Of a DNA stretch of 5,472 nt, positions 1 through 5,095 are shown piece by piece. Within the stretch, counting starts at the first letter, position 1. Each line of letters starts with the position of its first letter. The notes under the pieces are model-generated. The model worked only from the letters and a program-made list of their open reading frames with translations. It ran no database searches and was not told where the DNA came from. Origin of the DNA: Methylococcaceae bacterium UBA659 (GTDB taxonomy: Bacteria; Pseudomonadota; Gammaproteobacteria; Methylococcales; Methylomonadaceae). The position numbers and the translations under genes are program-made. The DNA is taken from positions 1 through 5,472 of the forward strand of contig DBNZ01000091.1 of NCBI GenBank assembly GCA_002299495.1. The letters run 5' to 3'.

Positions 1-2
1 GC

Positions 3-224
3 GCCATTGGACGTAAAACACCGTTTGACGCTATACTCGATTTCTATCGAAAAACACCGGCTATTTTTATGGTCAATCCTAACCAGTTAATCAAGGGGGA
101 GCGTCTTGAATACAGAACTCACAGATCGGCAGCAGCGAGAACTCGACTACCACCGAGAGCACGCAAAACTTCATCAGTCAGTCATCTCCGCGCCGTTCTC
201 TTGGGAGGTACTTCAACGTCCTGA
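3..224 (+). CDS. Open frame entering from the left edge; possible C-terminal tail of a truncated gene
   Basis: A frame without stops runs from the left edge to a TGA at 222-224. Its first 30 or so residues look protein-like (IGRKTPFDAILDFYRKTPAIF, then MVNPNQL), and the following residues look like out-of-frame reading of the methyltransferase start. The K-T-P-F-x-A pattern resembles the tail of some integrase-core transposases, but this is a recollection I could not verify. One reading is that an older gene was cut near position 86 and its frame now runs by chance into the methyltransferase gene. The competing frame 1 is open from the left edge to a TAA at 88-90 but reads less like protein. 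Coding status is uncertain. Confidence 0.22.
   Translation, partial: AIGRKTPFDAILDFYRKTPAIFMVNPNQLIKGERLEYRTHRSAAARTRLPPRARKTSSVSHLRAVLLGGTSTS
93..101 (+). promoter_or_regulatory. Shine-Dalgarno that fixes a TTG start
   Basis: The purine run AAGGGGGAG ends 4 bases before a TTG codon at 106. No ATG in the same frame lies near it, so this site supports TTG as the real start of the methyltransferase. A short distance from cassette edge to Shine-Dalgarno to start codon is typical of integron gene cassettes. Confidence 0.6.
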
Positions 225-936
225 CAGACGGTGGTGGAATGCGTACTGGGCAATGTACGGGTACCTTGTGAACTGTGACTTGAAGGATAAGAAGGTATTA
301 GTTGTCGGCTGCGGATTTGGTGACGATGCACTACGCGTAGCAAAGTTGGGCGCCAAGGTAAGTGCGTTCGACCTTAGCCCCGACTCCCTTCAAATCGCAA
401 AGGTGCTGGCATTGCGGGAGGGACTAGACATCATCTTTGAAGAAATGCCGGCTGAGAAAATGCTATATGAGGACAACAGCTTCGACTACATTATATCCAG
501 AGACATTCTTCATCACGTTGATATTCCCAACACAATGAGCGAGATTGTTCGTGTAGCCAAACCTGGCGCGTTGTTCGTAGTCAATGAGATCTACTCGCAC
601 TCTATCACCGACAAGATCAGACACTCGGCTCTTGTTGAAAATGTTCTCTATCCGAAGATGCGTAGATTAATTTATGGCCCTGGAAAACCCTACATCACCG
701 AAGATGAGAGAAAACTCAGTGAGTTTGACCTTGAGCAAATATTGAAGCCACTTCAGCCGCGTCTATTCACAAAGTATTTCAACTTTCTCGTCACGCGAGT
801 CATTCCCGATCGGTTCGACAAACTCGCACAAGTTGATAGCCTACTATTGCGCATCTTACACCCCATTGGCCATCTGCTTGCTGGGCGTGTGTTATTTAGC
901 GCGCGTATCTTTAAGCCAGCAAGTAGCGTGCAGTGA
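106..936 (+). CDS. Class I SAM-dependent methyltransferase (UbiE/Methyltransf_11 type), integron-cassette gene
   Basis: This 276-residue soluble protein has a Rossmann-fold methyltransferase core. SAM-binding motif I is VVGCGFGDD at residues 66-74. The acidic residue ending strand 2 is D89 (AFDLS). A motif like FDYIISRDILHHV lies at 126-138, and the post-motif VAKPGALFVVNEI at 150-162 completes the pattern of small-molecule methyltransferases. The N-terminal 60 residues are rich in Trp and Tyr (RRWWNAYWAMYGYL, 41-54) and may help form the substrate pocket. The C-terminal 100 residues are basic and hydrophobic and show no known motif. The substrate cannot be told from the sequence. The gene starts at TTG behind a strong Shine-Dalgarno. 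Its stop lies one base before an attC-like site, and no terminator follows, as expected of a promoterless cassette gene driven from upstream. Codon use looks less GC-rich at third positions than in the genes to the right, which fits foreign origin. Confidence 0.85.
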   Translation: MNTELTDRQQRELDYHREHAKLHQSVISAPFSWEVLQRPDRRWWNAYWAMYGYLVNCDLKDKKVLVVGCGFGDDALRVAKLGAKVSAFDLSPDSLQIAKVLALREGLDIIFEEMPAEKMLYEDNSFDYIISRDILHHVDIPNTMSEIVRVAKPGALFVVNEIYSHSITDKIRHSALVENVLYPKMRRLIYGPGKPYITEDERKLSEFDLEQILKPLQPRLFTKYFNFLVTRVIPDRFDKLAQVDSLLLRILHPIGHLLAGRVLFSARIFKPASSVQ

Positions 937-937
937 C

Positions 938-994
938 GCCCAACCCGGTGCTGCGCGATAAAGCCGCGCAGCGCCGGTTAGCTCTACGTTAGCA
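938..994 (+). other. Integron attC recombination site, right end merged with the IS
   Basis: GCCCAAC at 938-944 fits the attC R'' consensus RYYYAAC. A 13-bp stem follows: 945-957 pairs with 965-977 through one T-G wobble, around the 7-base loop ATAAAGC. A spacer TTAGCTCTAC leads to GTTAG at 988-992, the start of an R' core (GTTRRRY). The block TTAGCTCTACGTTAG resembles the matching block of the aadA1 cassette attC as I recall it. The site starts one base after the methyltransferase stop codon, the usual cassette layout. The last two core bases (993-994) are the first bases of the insertion sequence, so R' reads GTTAGCA and no longer complements R''. Whether an integrase could still use it is uncertain. 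Confidence 0.7.
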
Positions 995-1011
995 GGGCAA
1001 GCGCATAAAAA
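993..1011 (+). repeat. Left terminal inverted repeat of the IS
   Basis: CAGGGCAAGCGCATAAAAA matches the right-end repeat read on the other strand (CAGGGTAAGCGCATATAAA) at 17 of 19 positions, with mismatches at positions 6 and 16. It lies 16 bases beyond the transposase stop codon. Confidence 0.9.
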
Positions 1012-1027
1012 CGTCAGGTTGAAAAAA

Positions 1028-2146
1028 TTACTTTTTCCCTAACAAATCACTTAAGGCGGCCATAAAACGTTTGCGTTTGATGCTCAATTTGGATGGCTCC
1101 TTCCTTAGCAGATTGACAGCAATTTGGCGGACAACGTTAAAGTTTTCAGGGGCGAAGCCTTTACGGATGCGCGAGTCATCCTCCCTAAAAGTCACGTCCA
1201 GAACCCAATGCAGGGAGTTCTCTATCCCCTTTATGCCCCTGAGGGTGCAATGCGCCCGCACCGCATGGGCGAAAGGTTTTACGTCCGTGAGCGTGCAGAG
1301 GTAATGCCCCCGTTCAGGGGTCATTTCGCCATTGACGAAGCGTTCGCTCTCGACCCTGCCAATGCCTTTGAGCCCTTTCCATTTTCCGGCATCGGGCAGG
1401 GTGTCCAGGCAGGTGGACAGGTAGCAGCGCCGGGTCTCGATGCGCCCGTGCCCGGCATCGGTTTCGGTATGTGTCTGGAGCTGGCACAACCCAGGCCGGT
1501 TGGTGGCTATCGCCTCCTCGAAATAATCGCTGATGGCCTCATATAAATGCTTTTGGTTGCCCTTCACCGCCAGGACGTAATCGGCCTGTTTTTCAATGGC
1601 TTTTTCCGCAATTTCGGTTTGGCATCCCATCGCGTCAAGGGTAATGATGCAGCCTTTGACTTCGAGCAAGTCCAGCAAGGCGGGTATCGCAGTGATTTCA
1701 TTGGATTTCGCCCCGGTCTTGACCTGGCCTAACGAGATGCCGGCTTGGTTCGCCCACGCGCTGACCCTGTGGATGGCCCCCAGCTTGCCCTTGCGGTCAT
1801 AGGAATGGCGGGCGGTCTTGCCATCAATGGCAACGACTTCGCCCAATACCAATTGGTCGGCACTTTGCGCCCATGCTATAAAGCATTCGGTCAGTTTGCC
1901 GGGGTCGATCCGCGCAATCACCCGTGCTATGCAATCGTGGGAGGGGATGCCATTCTCCAGCGCTATCCATTGGCGCAGCCAATCCTGCTTTTCTTTGCCG
2001 AACGTTTCTATGGCTTCCCAGCCTTCCGCGCCGCTGATCACCGCGCATATCGTCAAAATGATGATGTCAAGCAGCGGGTGCAGCTTATGCCGCTCTATAC
2101 GCGGGCCTTCCAAGGATGAAAAGGCTTCCTGTAAACTTAAGGCCAA
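1028..2146 (-). CDS. ISAs1-family DDE transposase, with an internal 6-residue insertion
   Basis: This 372-residue protein has near full family length. The N-terminal part (HKLHPLLDIIILTICAVISG, 20-39, then AEGWEAIETFG) is the conserved opening of ISAs1/H-repeat transposases. The likely catalytic residues are D108 (VVAIDGKT), D171 (ITLDAMGCQ) and E309 (GIENSLHWVLDV). The start is TTG at 2146-2144, seven bases after a GGAG. Family members normally read H-W-x-x-E-N just before LHW. Here six extra residues separate H299 from GIEN: the text reads AHCTLRGIKGIEN. Removing 18 bases (1230-1247) restores CAT TGG GGG ATA GAG AAC, coding HWGIEN. The change keeps the frame but sits beside the catalytic Glu, so activity may be lost. 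The gene fills the element and has no partner gene. Confidence 0.92.
   Translation of the reverse strand: MALSLQEAFSSLEGPRIERHKLHPLLDIIILTICAVISGAEGWEAIETFGKEKQDWLRQWIALENGIPSHDCIARVIARIDPGKLTECFIAWAQSADQLVLGEVVAIDGKTARHSYDRKGKLGAIHRVSAWANQAGISLGQVKTGAKSNEITAIPALLDLLEVKGCIITLDAMGCQTEIAEKAIEKQADYVLAVKGNQKHLYEAISDYFEEAIATNRPGLCQLQTHTETDAGHGRIETRRCYLSTCLDTLPDAGKWKGLKGIGRVESERFVNGEMTPERGHYLCTLTDVKPFAHAVRAHCTLRGIKGIENSLHWVLDVTFREDDSRIRKGFAPENFNVVRQIAVNLLRKEPSKLSIKRKRFMAALSDLLGKK
1230..1247 (-). other. 18-bp in-frame insertion in the transposase gene
   Basis: These 18 bases split the codon for the conserved Trp in the His-Trp-x-x-Glu-Asn block of the transposase. The 20-base stretch 1230-1249 matches 1278-1297 at 16 of 20 positions (TTTATGCCCCTGAGGGTGCA against TTTACGTCCGTGAGCGTGCA), 48 bases away and in the same reading frame. 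This suggests an imperfect local duplication. The family consensus comes from memory, so the insertion call rests on that comparison. Confidence 0.55.
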
Positions 2147-2189
2147 CGGTTAACTCCAGAAAAAACCTTAGTATCTCATTTTAGGTCAA

Positions 2190-2208
2190 TTTATATGCGC
2201 TTACCCTG
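2190..2208 (-). repeat. Right terminal inverted repeat of the IS
   Basis: Read on the minus strand this is CAGGGTAAGCGCATATAAA, matching the left end at 17 of 19 positions. It lies 43 bases upstream of the transposase start. The next base outward (2209) begins an ATG in frame with the ABC ATPase gene, which appears to be chance. Confidence 0.9.
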
Positions 2209-2262
2209 ATGCTCTGGGGGATAGGGCTTATTCATTGCTTCCTTAACTTCCTATTGAAAATA

Positions 2263-2922
2263 ATGGTGCCCCTCATCGAATTCGACCACGTTACCATTAC
2301 GGTAAAAGACAAAACCTTATTGGCCGATATTAGTTTTAGCCTTTTCACGGGTGAAAAAGCGGTTTTCTGTGGAAAATCAGGTTCCGGGAAAAGCACGGTC
2401 TTGAAAGCACTGCTGGGCTTGCATAACATCAAACAAGGCCAGATTTTGTTTAATGGCCAACTACTTAACCCACAAACTATCAAAAAAATCCGCCATGATG
2501 CCGTTTACATCAGCCAAGAACCCATCTTGGCGGCAGCCACGGTACAAGAGGCCCTGTTGCTGCCCTTCCAATTCAAGGCGCACCAGCCACACAAACCAAC
2601 CCGGCAGCGGCTCATTGAAATCTTGTCCCGCTTGGACTTGTCGGCGCACCTGCTTGAGCAAGAAACCAAACGCATATCCGGCGGGGAAAAACAACGAGTC
2701 GCCCTAGCCCGCGGCTTGTTAATGGGCAAAACCTTATACTTGCTCGACGAAGTGACCAGCGCGTTGGACAGCGAAAGCAAACAAGCGGTGTATGCCGTTT
2801 GTTTCCAAGCCCAATCCACGCTGCTTTCGGTTGCCCATGACCCGGAATGGCTGGCCCGTTGCGATTCTGTTTATAACTTGGAACAAGGGCGGCTGATAGG
2901 AACGCAACATGACTACGCTTGA
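2263..2922 (+). CDS. fetA: FetA-like ABC transporter ATP-binding protein
   Basis: This 219-residue cytoplasmic nucleotide-binding subunit powers the membrane partner encoded next. It shows a full ABC set: Walker A GKSGSGKST (37-45), Q-loop Q85 (YISQEP), signature ISGGEK (138-143), Walker B LYLLDE (158-163, catalytic E163), D-loop SALD (166-169) and switch H192. The length is close to that of E. coli FetA (YbbL). The FetA name rests mainly on the UPF0014 permease overlapping its 3' end, since ATPases alone are hard to assign. In E. coli, FetAB affects iron homeostasis and oxidative-stress resistance. The frame extends upstream to an ATG at 2209, directly at the IS edge, but those 18 residues (MLWGIGLIHCFLNFLLKI) do not look like family sequence, so the ATG at 2263 is preferred. 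No good Shine-Dalgarno precedes any candidate start. The IS end only 54 bp upstream suggests the native promoter was displaced. Confidence 0.85.
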   Translation: MVPLIEFDHVTITVKDKTLLADISFSLFTGEKAVFCGKSGSGKSTVLKALLGLHNIKQGQILFNGQLLNPQTIKKIRHDAVYISQEPILAAATVQEALLLPFQFKAHQPHKPTRQRLIEILSRLDLSAHLLEQETKRISGGEKQRVALARGLLMGKTLYLLDEVTSALDSESKQAVYAVCFQAQSTLLSVAHDPEWLARCDSVYNLEQGRLIGTQHDYA

Positions 2923-3700
2923 TATTGCACCCACACAAATGGCGTTGCTTTATGGCATGGCCTTTGTGCCTTTGCTGCTGCTTTGGGCGGTTGGCCTAAA
3001 ACTCAGCCGGGATATTCTCATTAGTCTGTTACGGATGTCCGTACAATTAGGCTTGGTGGGGATTTATCTAAAAACCCTGTTCGATTTGAACGACCCCGCC
3101 CTGAATGGGCTATGGGTGTTGGTGATGCTGGTAGTGGCCGATTTCAGCATACTTAAGCGAGCGGGGCTTAATAAACGGTATTTTTTCCTGACCACTTTCG
3201 TTGCCATTCTATTAGGTACGATCTCGGTGACGCTGTATCTGGTGGTTTTGGTCATCCAACCGCCACATTTTTACGACGCCCGCTATCTGGTGCCGTTGGC
3301 GGGGATGGTGCTGGGCAATTGCCTGCAAGGCAATGTCATCGCGTTGGAACGTTTTTATTCGTCATTACAGAAAAATGAACCGGAATACCTAACCTTTTTA
3401 CTGCTGGGCGCCACCCGCTGGGAAGCGGTGCGACCCTACTATCTGGAAGCGGTCAAAGCCGCGCTTAGCCCGACCATTGCCAGCATGTCAACCATGGGTT
3501 TGGTGTCGCTGCCCGGCATGATGACCGGCCAAATCCTGGGTGGCAGTGAGCCGTGGCTGGCCGTGAAATACCAAATTGCCATTATGATATGCATTTTCAC
3601 CAGCACCACGACGGCCTGTTTGCTCAATCTTAAGTTGAGCCTAAACCAGGCATTCAATGAAATGGATGTGTTGAAGGATGACGTAGCGGAAAGCTGGTAA
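2909..3700 (+). CDS. fetB: FetB-like UPF0014 ABC transporter permease
   Basis: This 263-residue inner-membrane protein has about six to seven hydrophobic segments, roughly at 13-30, 38-55, 66-80, 92-116, 125-142, 195-212 and 220-241. The conserved UPF0014/FetB blocks are present: PLAGMVLGN (129-137), and MGLVSLPGMMTGQILGG (196-212) followed by AVKYQI. E. coli FetB (YbbM) has nearly the same length. The product should pair with the FetA-like ATPase as an exporter; iron is the proposed substrate in E. coli, and that is inferred here from family membership. The start overlaps the end of the ATPase gene by 14 bp, with AGGAA six bases upstream of the ATG, which indicates coupled translation in one operon. 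No further plus-strand gene follows before a convergent gene. Confidence 0.9.
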   Translation: MTTLDIAPTQMALLYGMAFVPLLLLWAVGLKLSRDILISLLRMSVQLGLVGIYLKTLFDLNDPALNGLWVLVMLVVADFSILKRAGLNKRYFFLTTFVAILLGTISVTLYLVVLVIQPPHFYDARYLVPLAGMVLGNCLQGNVIALERFYSSLQKNEPEYLTFLLLGATRWEAVRPYYLEAVKAALSPTIASMSTMGLVSLPGMMTGQILGGSEPWLAVKYQIAIMICIFTSTTTACLLNLKLSLNQAFNEMDVLKDDVAESW

Positions 3701-3810
3701 GGCGTTCATCGCCGCGTAAGATTTTGCATGGCTCAAACCCATGCCGGAGTCCAAGGCACACCTCAGATTCCAACCCTGTGCGGAAACTTTTGAGACGATT
3801 TATACACACA
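3701..3810 (+). other. Downstream region of fetB with two weak hairpins
   Basis: Right after the fetB stop, GGCG at 3701-3704 can pair with CGCC at 3710-3713. Further on, GCATGG at 3726-3731 can pair with CCATGC at 3739-3744 around a 7-base loop. Neither is followed by a T-run, so neither is a clear intrinsic terminator. Nothing else coding is seen here. Confidence 0.3.
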
Positions 3811-3847
3811 AAAAAAAACAAAGGAGGCCATATACCCTCCTTTGTTT
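3811..3847 (-). terminator. Intrinsic terminator of the outer-membrane protein gene, perhaps bidirectional
   Basis: A perfect 12-bp stem (3816-3827 with 3836-3847; AAACAAAGGAGG and its complement) encloses an 8-base loop. On the minus strand it is followed by a T-run from the A-tract at 3811-3818, and it lies 24 bases past the stop of the minus-strand gene. It also faces the end of fetB. On the plus strand the T-rich end is partly in the stem, so it may stop transcription both ways, but it is stronger for the minus strand. Confidence 0.85.
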
Positions 3848-3871
3848 AGATTAGGTTCTTAAACGCAGCAC

Positions 3872-4753
3872 TTAGAAACCGATGCCGACATAACCACCCG
3901 CAGTCAAACCATCTGTGTCCACCCCGTCGGCGGCCCCCCCGGTTAAATGATAACGGGTGTCGACACCGACGAAGATATCTTTCCATAACCGGTAATCACC
4001 ACCGGCACCGAACATGACGCCTGGGTTTAATACGGTGATGGATTCGGATGGCGGACTGATGACGTGCAAGCCCAAACCAAACGGGATCAGCCAAGGCCTA
4101 AGGTCGCTGCCTTTCATAAACTTCACTTTTGGTGCGGCGGATAAAGTAAGCTGGTTAACCGTCACATCTCTTGCTGGACCGCCTGCGCCACCGACCAGAG
4201 CCGCCAAACAAGTTGGGTTGGAAGCCAAACAGTTGCCATCTGCGCTGCCAAATTCTTTATATTCAACCATCAGTTCGGCCAACACATCGGTGTCGTTCAT
4301 CATGCCCCAAACATCGTCGGTCAGGCCGAAATCAAAGCCTGCGCCTATGTACCAGCCATCTTTATCCGACCGGTCCTGGGCGCCTAGAGGAACGACATTA
4401 CTTTGGATGGAAACGCCATTCCTCGGGCTATCCATGCGGGCATAACCGCCACGGAAGAAAATAGCGTTGGCGTGTTTTACTGGAGTTGGTTTGGACTTTA
4501 CTTCATTCATCCATTGGTCCAATTCTTGAACTTTGGTGCTATCGTCCACTTGCGGACGGCCGGCTTCCGCCCGCAACGCTTGTATTTCATACTGCATTTG
4601 TTGCAATTGCGCTTCTAAGGCTTCGACTTTATTGTTAGCGGCTTCAGCCATACGCTCCGCTTTTGACAGTGCCATCGCTTGCGGGGCTACCAAAGCGCCG
4701 ACGATTGTTAAGGTGGCGGTGGTGACAGCCAGACGTGTAGTTAATTTGTTCAT
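3872..4753 (-). CDS. Exported outer-membrane beta-barrel protein with an N-terminal coiled coil
   Basis: This 293-residue protein has a clear signal peptide: MNKLTTR, a hydrophobic core, then cleavage after A28 (QAMA/LSK). Residues 31-65 are Ala/Glu/Gln/Leu-rich and predict a short coiled coil, which may form a trimer stalk or a periplasmic anchor. A Pro/Lys linker leads to a barrel-like part from about residue 95. This part has alternating strands such as AIFFRGGYARM, GWYIGAGFDFGL and KDIFVGVDTRYHL, and ends in GGYVGIGF, a terminal Phe typical of BAM-inserted proteins. About eight strands fit the length. C175 and C182 sit in a Gly/Ala-rich loop and could form a disulfide. I do not recognise a specific family; OmpW- or opacity-like proteins are the nearest idea. 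AAAGGGGAG lies five bases before the ATG. A strong terminator follows, and the gene appears monocistronic. Confidence 0.8.
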   Translation of the reverse strand: MNKLTTRLAVTTATLTIVGALVAPQAMALSKAERMAEAANNKVEALEAQLQQMQYEIQALRAEAGRPQVDDSTKVQELDQWMNEVKSKPTPVKHANAIFFRGGYARMDSPRNGVSIQSNVVPLGAQDRSDKDGWYIGAGFDFGLTDDVWGMMNDTDVLAELMVEYKEFGSADGNCLASNPTCLAALVGGAGGPARDVTVNQLTLSAAPKVKFMKGSDLRPWLIPFGLGLHVISPPSESITVLNPGVMFGAGGDYRLWKDIFVGVDTRYHLTGGAADGVDTDGLTAGGYVGIGF

Positions 4754-4779
4754 GATTACTCCCCTTTGTTGAGGTTGTT

Positions 4780-4809
4780 ATTTTACAAAATTTTGCATTT
4801 ATGCAACAA
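4780..4809 (-). promoter_or_regulatory. Candidate sigma-70 promoter of the outer-membrane protein gene
   Basis: On the minus strand TAAAAT (4785-4780, 5 of 6 to TATAAT, preceded by TG) lies 18 bases after TTGTTG (4809-4804, a weak -35). The start codon is 26 bases downstream of the -10. The extended -10 may compensate for the weak -35. Confidence 0.4.
4793..4806. promoter_or_regulatory. 14-bp palindrome in the promoter spacer, possible operator
   Basis: TTGCAT and ATGCAA are perfect inverted arms separated by TT, lying between the proposed -35 and -10 of the outer-membrane protein gene. The position suits a repressor site. No regulator is identified. AT-rich promoter DNA makes short palindromes fairly common. 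Confidence 0.35.
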
Positions 4810-4892
4810 AACGTGTTCCACGGCACGGATATTAGCAGCAAACTCAATCTACCACAAGTTTTGATGGAATCCACAATACCCGGTTATGCCGT

Positions 4893-4907
4893 TGATAATC
4901 ATTGACT
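4893..4907. promoter_or_regulatory. Fur-box-like sequence
   Basis: TGATAATCATTGACT matches the 7-1-7 Fur consensus TGATAATnATTATCA at 11 of 14 defined positions; the left half is perfect. It lies in the divergent region, 140 bp from the outer-membrane protein start and about 190 bp from thiO. It overlaps the TTGACT hexamer of a possible plus-strand promoter. Confidence 0.3.
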
Positions 4908-4933
4908 AATTTTTCCTCAGGGCAACATATAAG
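4902..4933 (+). promoter_or_regulatory. Weak candidate promoter toward thiO
   Basis: TTGACT (4902-4907) matches the -35 consensus at 5 of 6 positions. Downstream, TATAAG (4928-4933) is a good -10 but at a 20-base spacing, while CATATA (4926-4931) has a better 18-base spacing and a worse match. If used, it gives a leader of about 155 bases before thiO. Confidence 0.25.
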
Positions 4934-5095
4934 TGAATGTTAAAAAAAAACAACAAGAACCCTAAAAAACTTTTGGCTTCCTTCTTGGCAGCCTATCTTT
5001 TAAGCTATGACCCTTTTTGGCCTGGGTTTGATAGGTAATAGCAACCGCTAAGGCGTTGCCCCCATCGTATATTTTTTAACTAAAGCATGACTTAA
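4934..5095 (+). other. Non-coding leader upstream of thiO with possible secondary structure
   Basis: No gene is seen here. CCTATC at 4992-4997 can pair with GATAGG at 5030-5035, with CCC/GGG nested inside. A separate hairpin lies at 5041-5059: GCAA and CGC pair with GCG and TTGC around TAAG, with one bulged C. I looked for the conserved TPP riboswitch elements expected before some thiamine genes and did not find them. Just before thiO, ATG ACT TAA at 5087-5095 is a two-codon mini-frame. Confidence 0.3.

Larger units (their letters stand above)
993..2208. mobile_element. ISAs1-family insertion sequence, 1216 bp, both ends present
   Basis: Nineteen-base terminal inverted repeats (993-1011 and 2190-2208) enclose one transposase gene that fills almost the whole element. 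The size fits the ISAs1 family, which normally makes target duplications of about 8 bp. Here the left flank (TACGTTAG) and right flank (ATGCTCTG) do not match, so either the duplication was lost or the flanks come from different places. The left end lies inside an attC core box. The right end lies just upstream of a fetA-like gene. The transposase contains an 18-bp in-frame insertion, so the copy may be immobile. Confidence 0.9.

Noticed and set aside
1124..2153. Several plus-strand open frames inside the IS
   Set aside because: They are antisense to the well-supported transposase, have no family signature, and arise from its GC-rich codons.
981..2215. Shared GCTCT on both IS flanks as a target duplication
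   Set aside because: The two copies are not adjacent to the IS ends (981-985 and 2211-2215) and are only five bases long.
2209..2262. Upstream ATG at the IS edge as fetA start
   Set aside because: The extra 18 residues are not like the family N-terminus, and the start lies on the IS junction with no Shine-Dalgarno.
3726..3744. GCATGG hairpin as the fetB terminator
   Set aside because: Only six base pairs and no T-run follow; the hairpin at 3816-3847 is a far better candidate.
4439..4753. Plus-strand frames antisense to the outer-membrane protein gene
   Set aside because: They overlap the signal peptide and coiled-coil coding region in reverse and show no independent features.
5041..5059. 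Hairpin as an intrinsic terminator
   Set aside because: The stem is short with a bulge, and the T-run starts about a dozen bases downstream, too far away.
4934..5095. TPP riboswitch upstream of thiO
   Set aside because: The conserved CTGAGA and related core elements are not seen; only generic hairpins are present.
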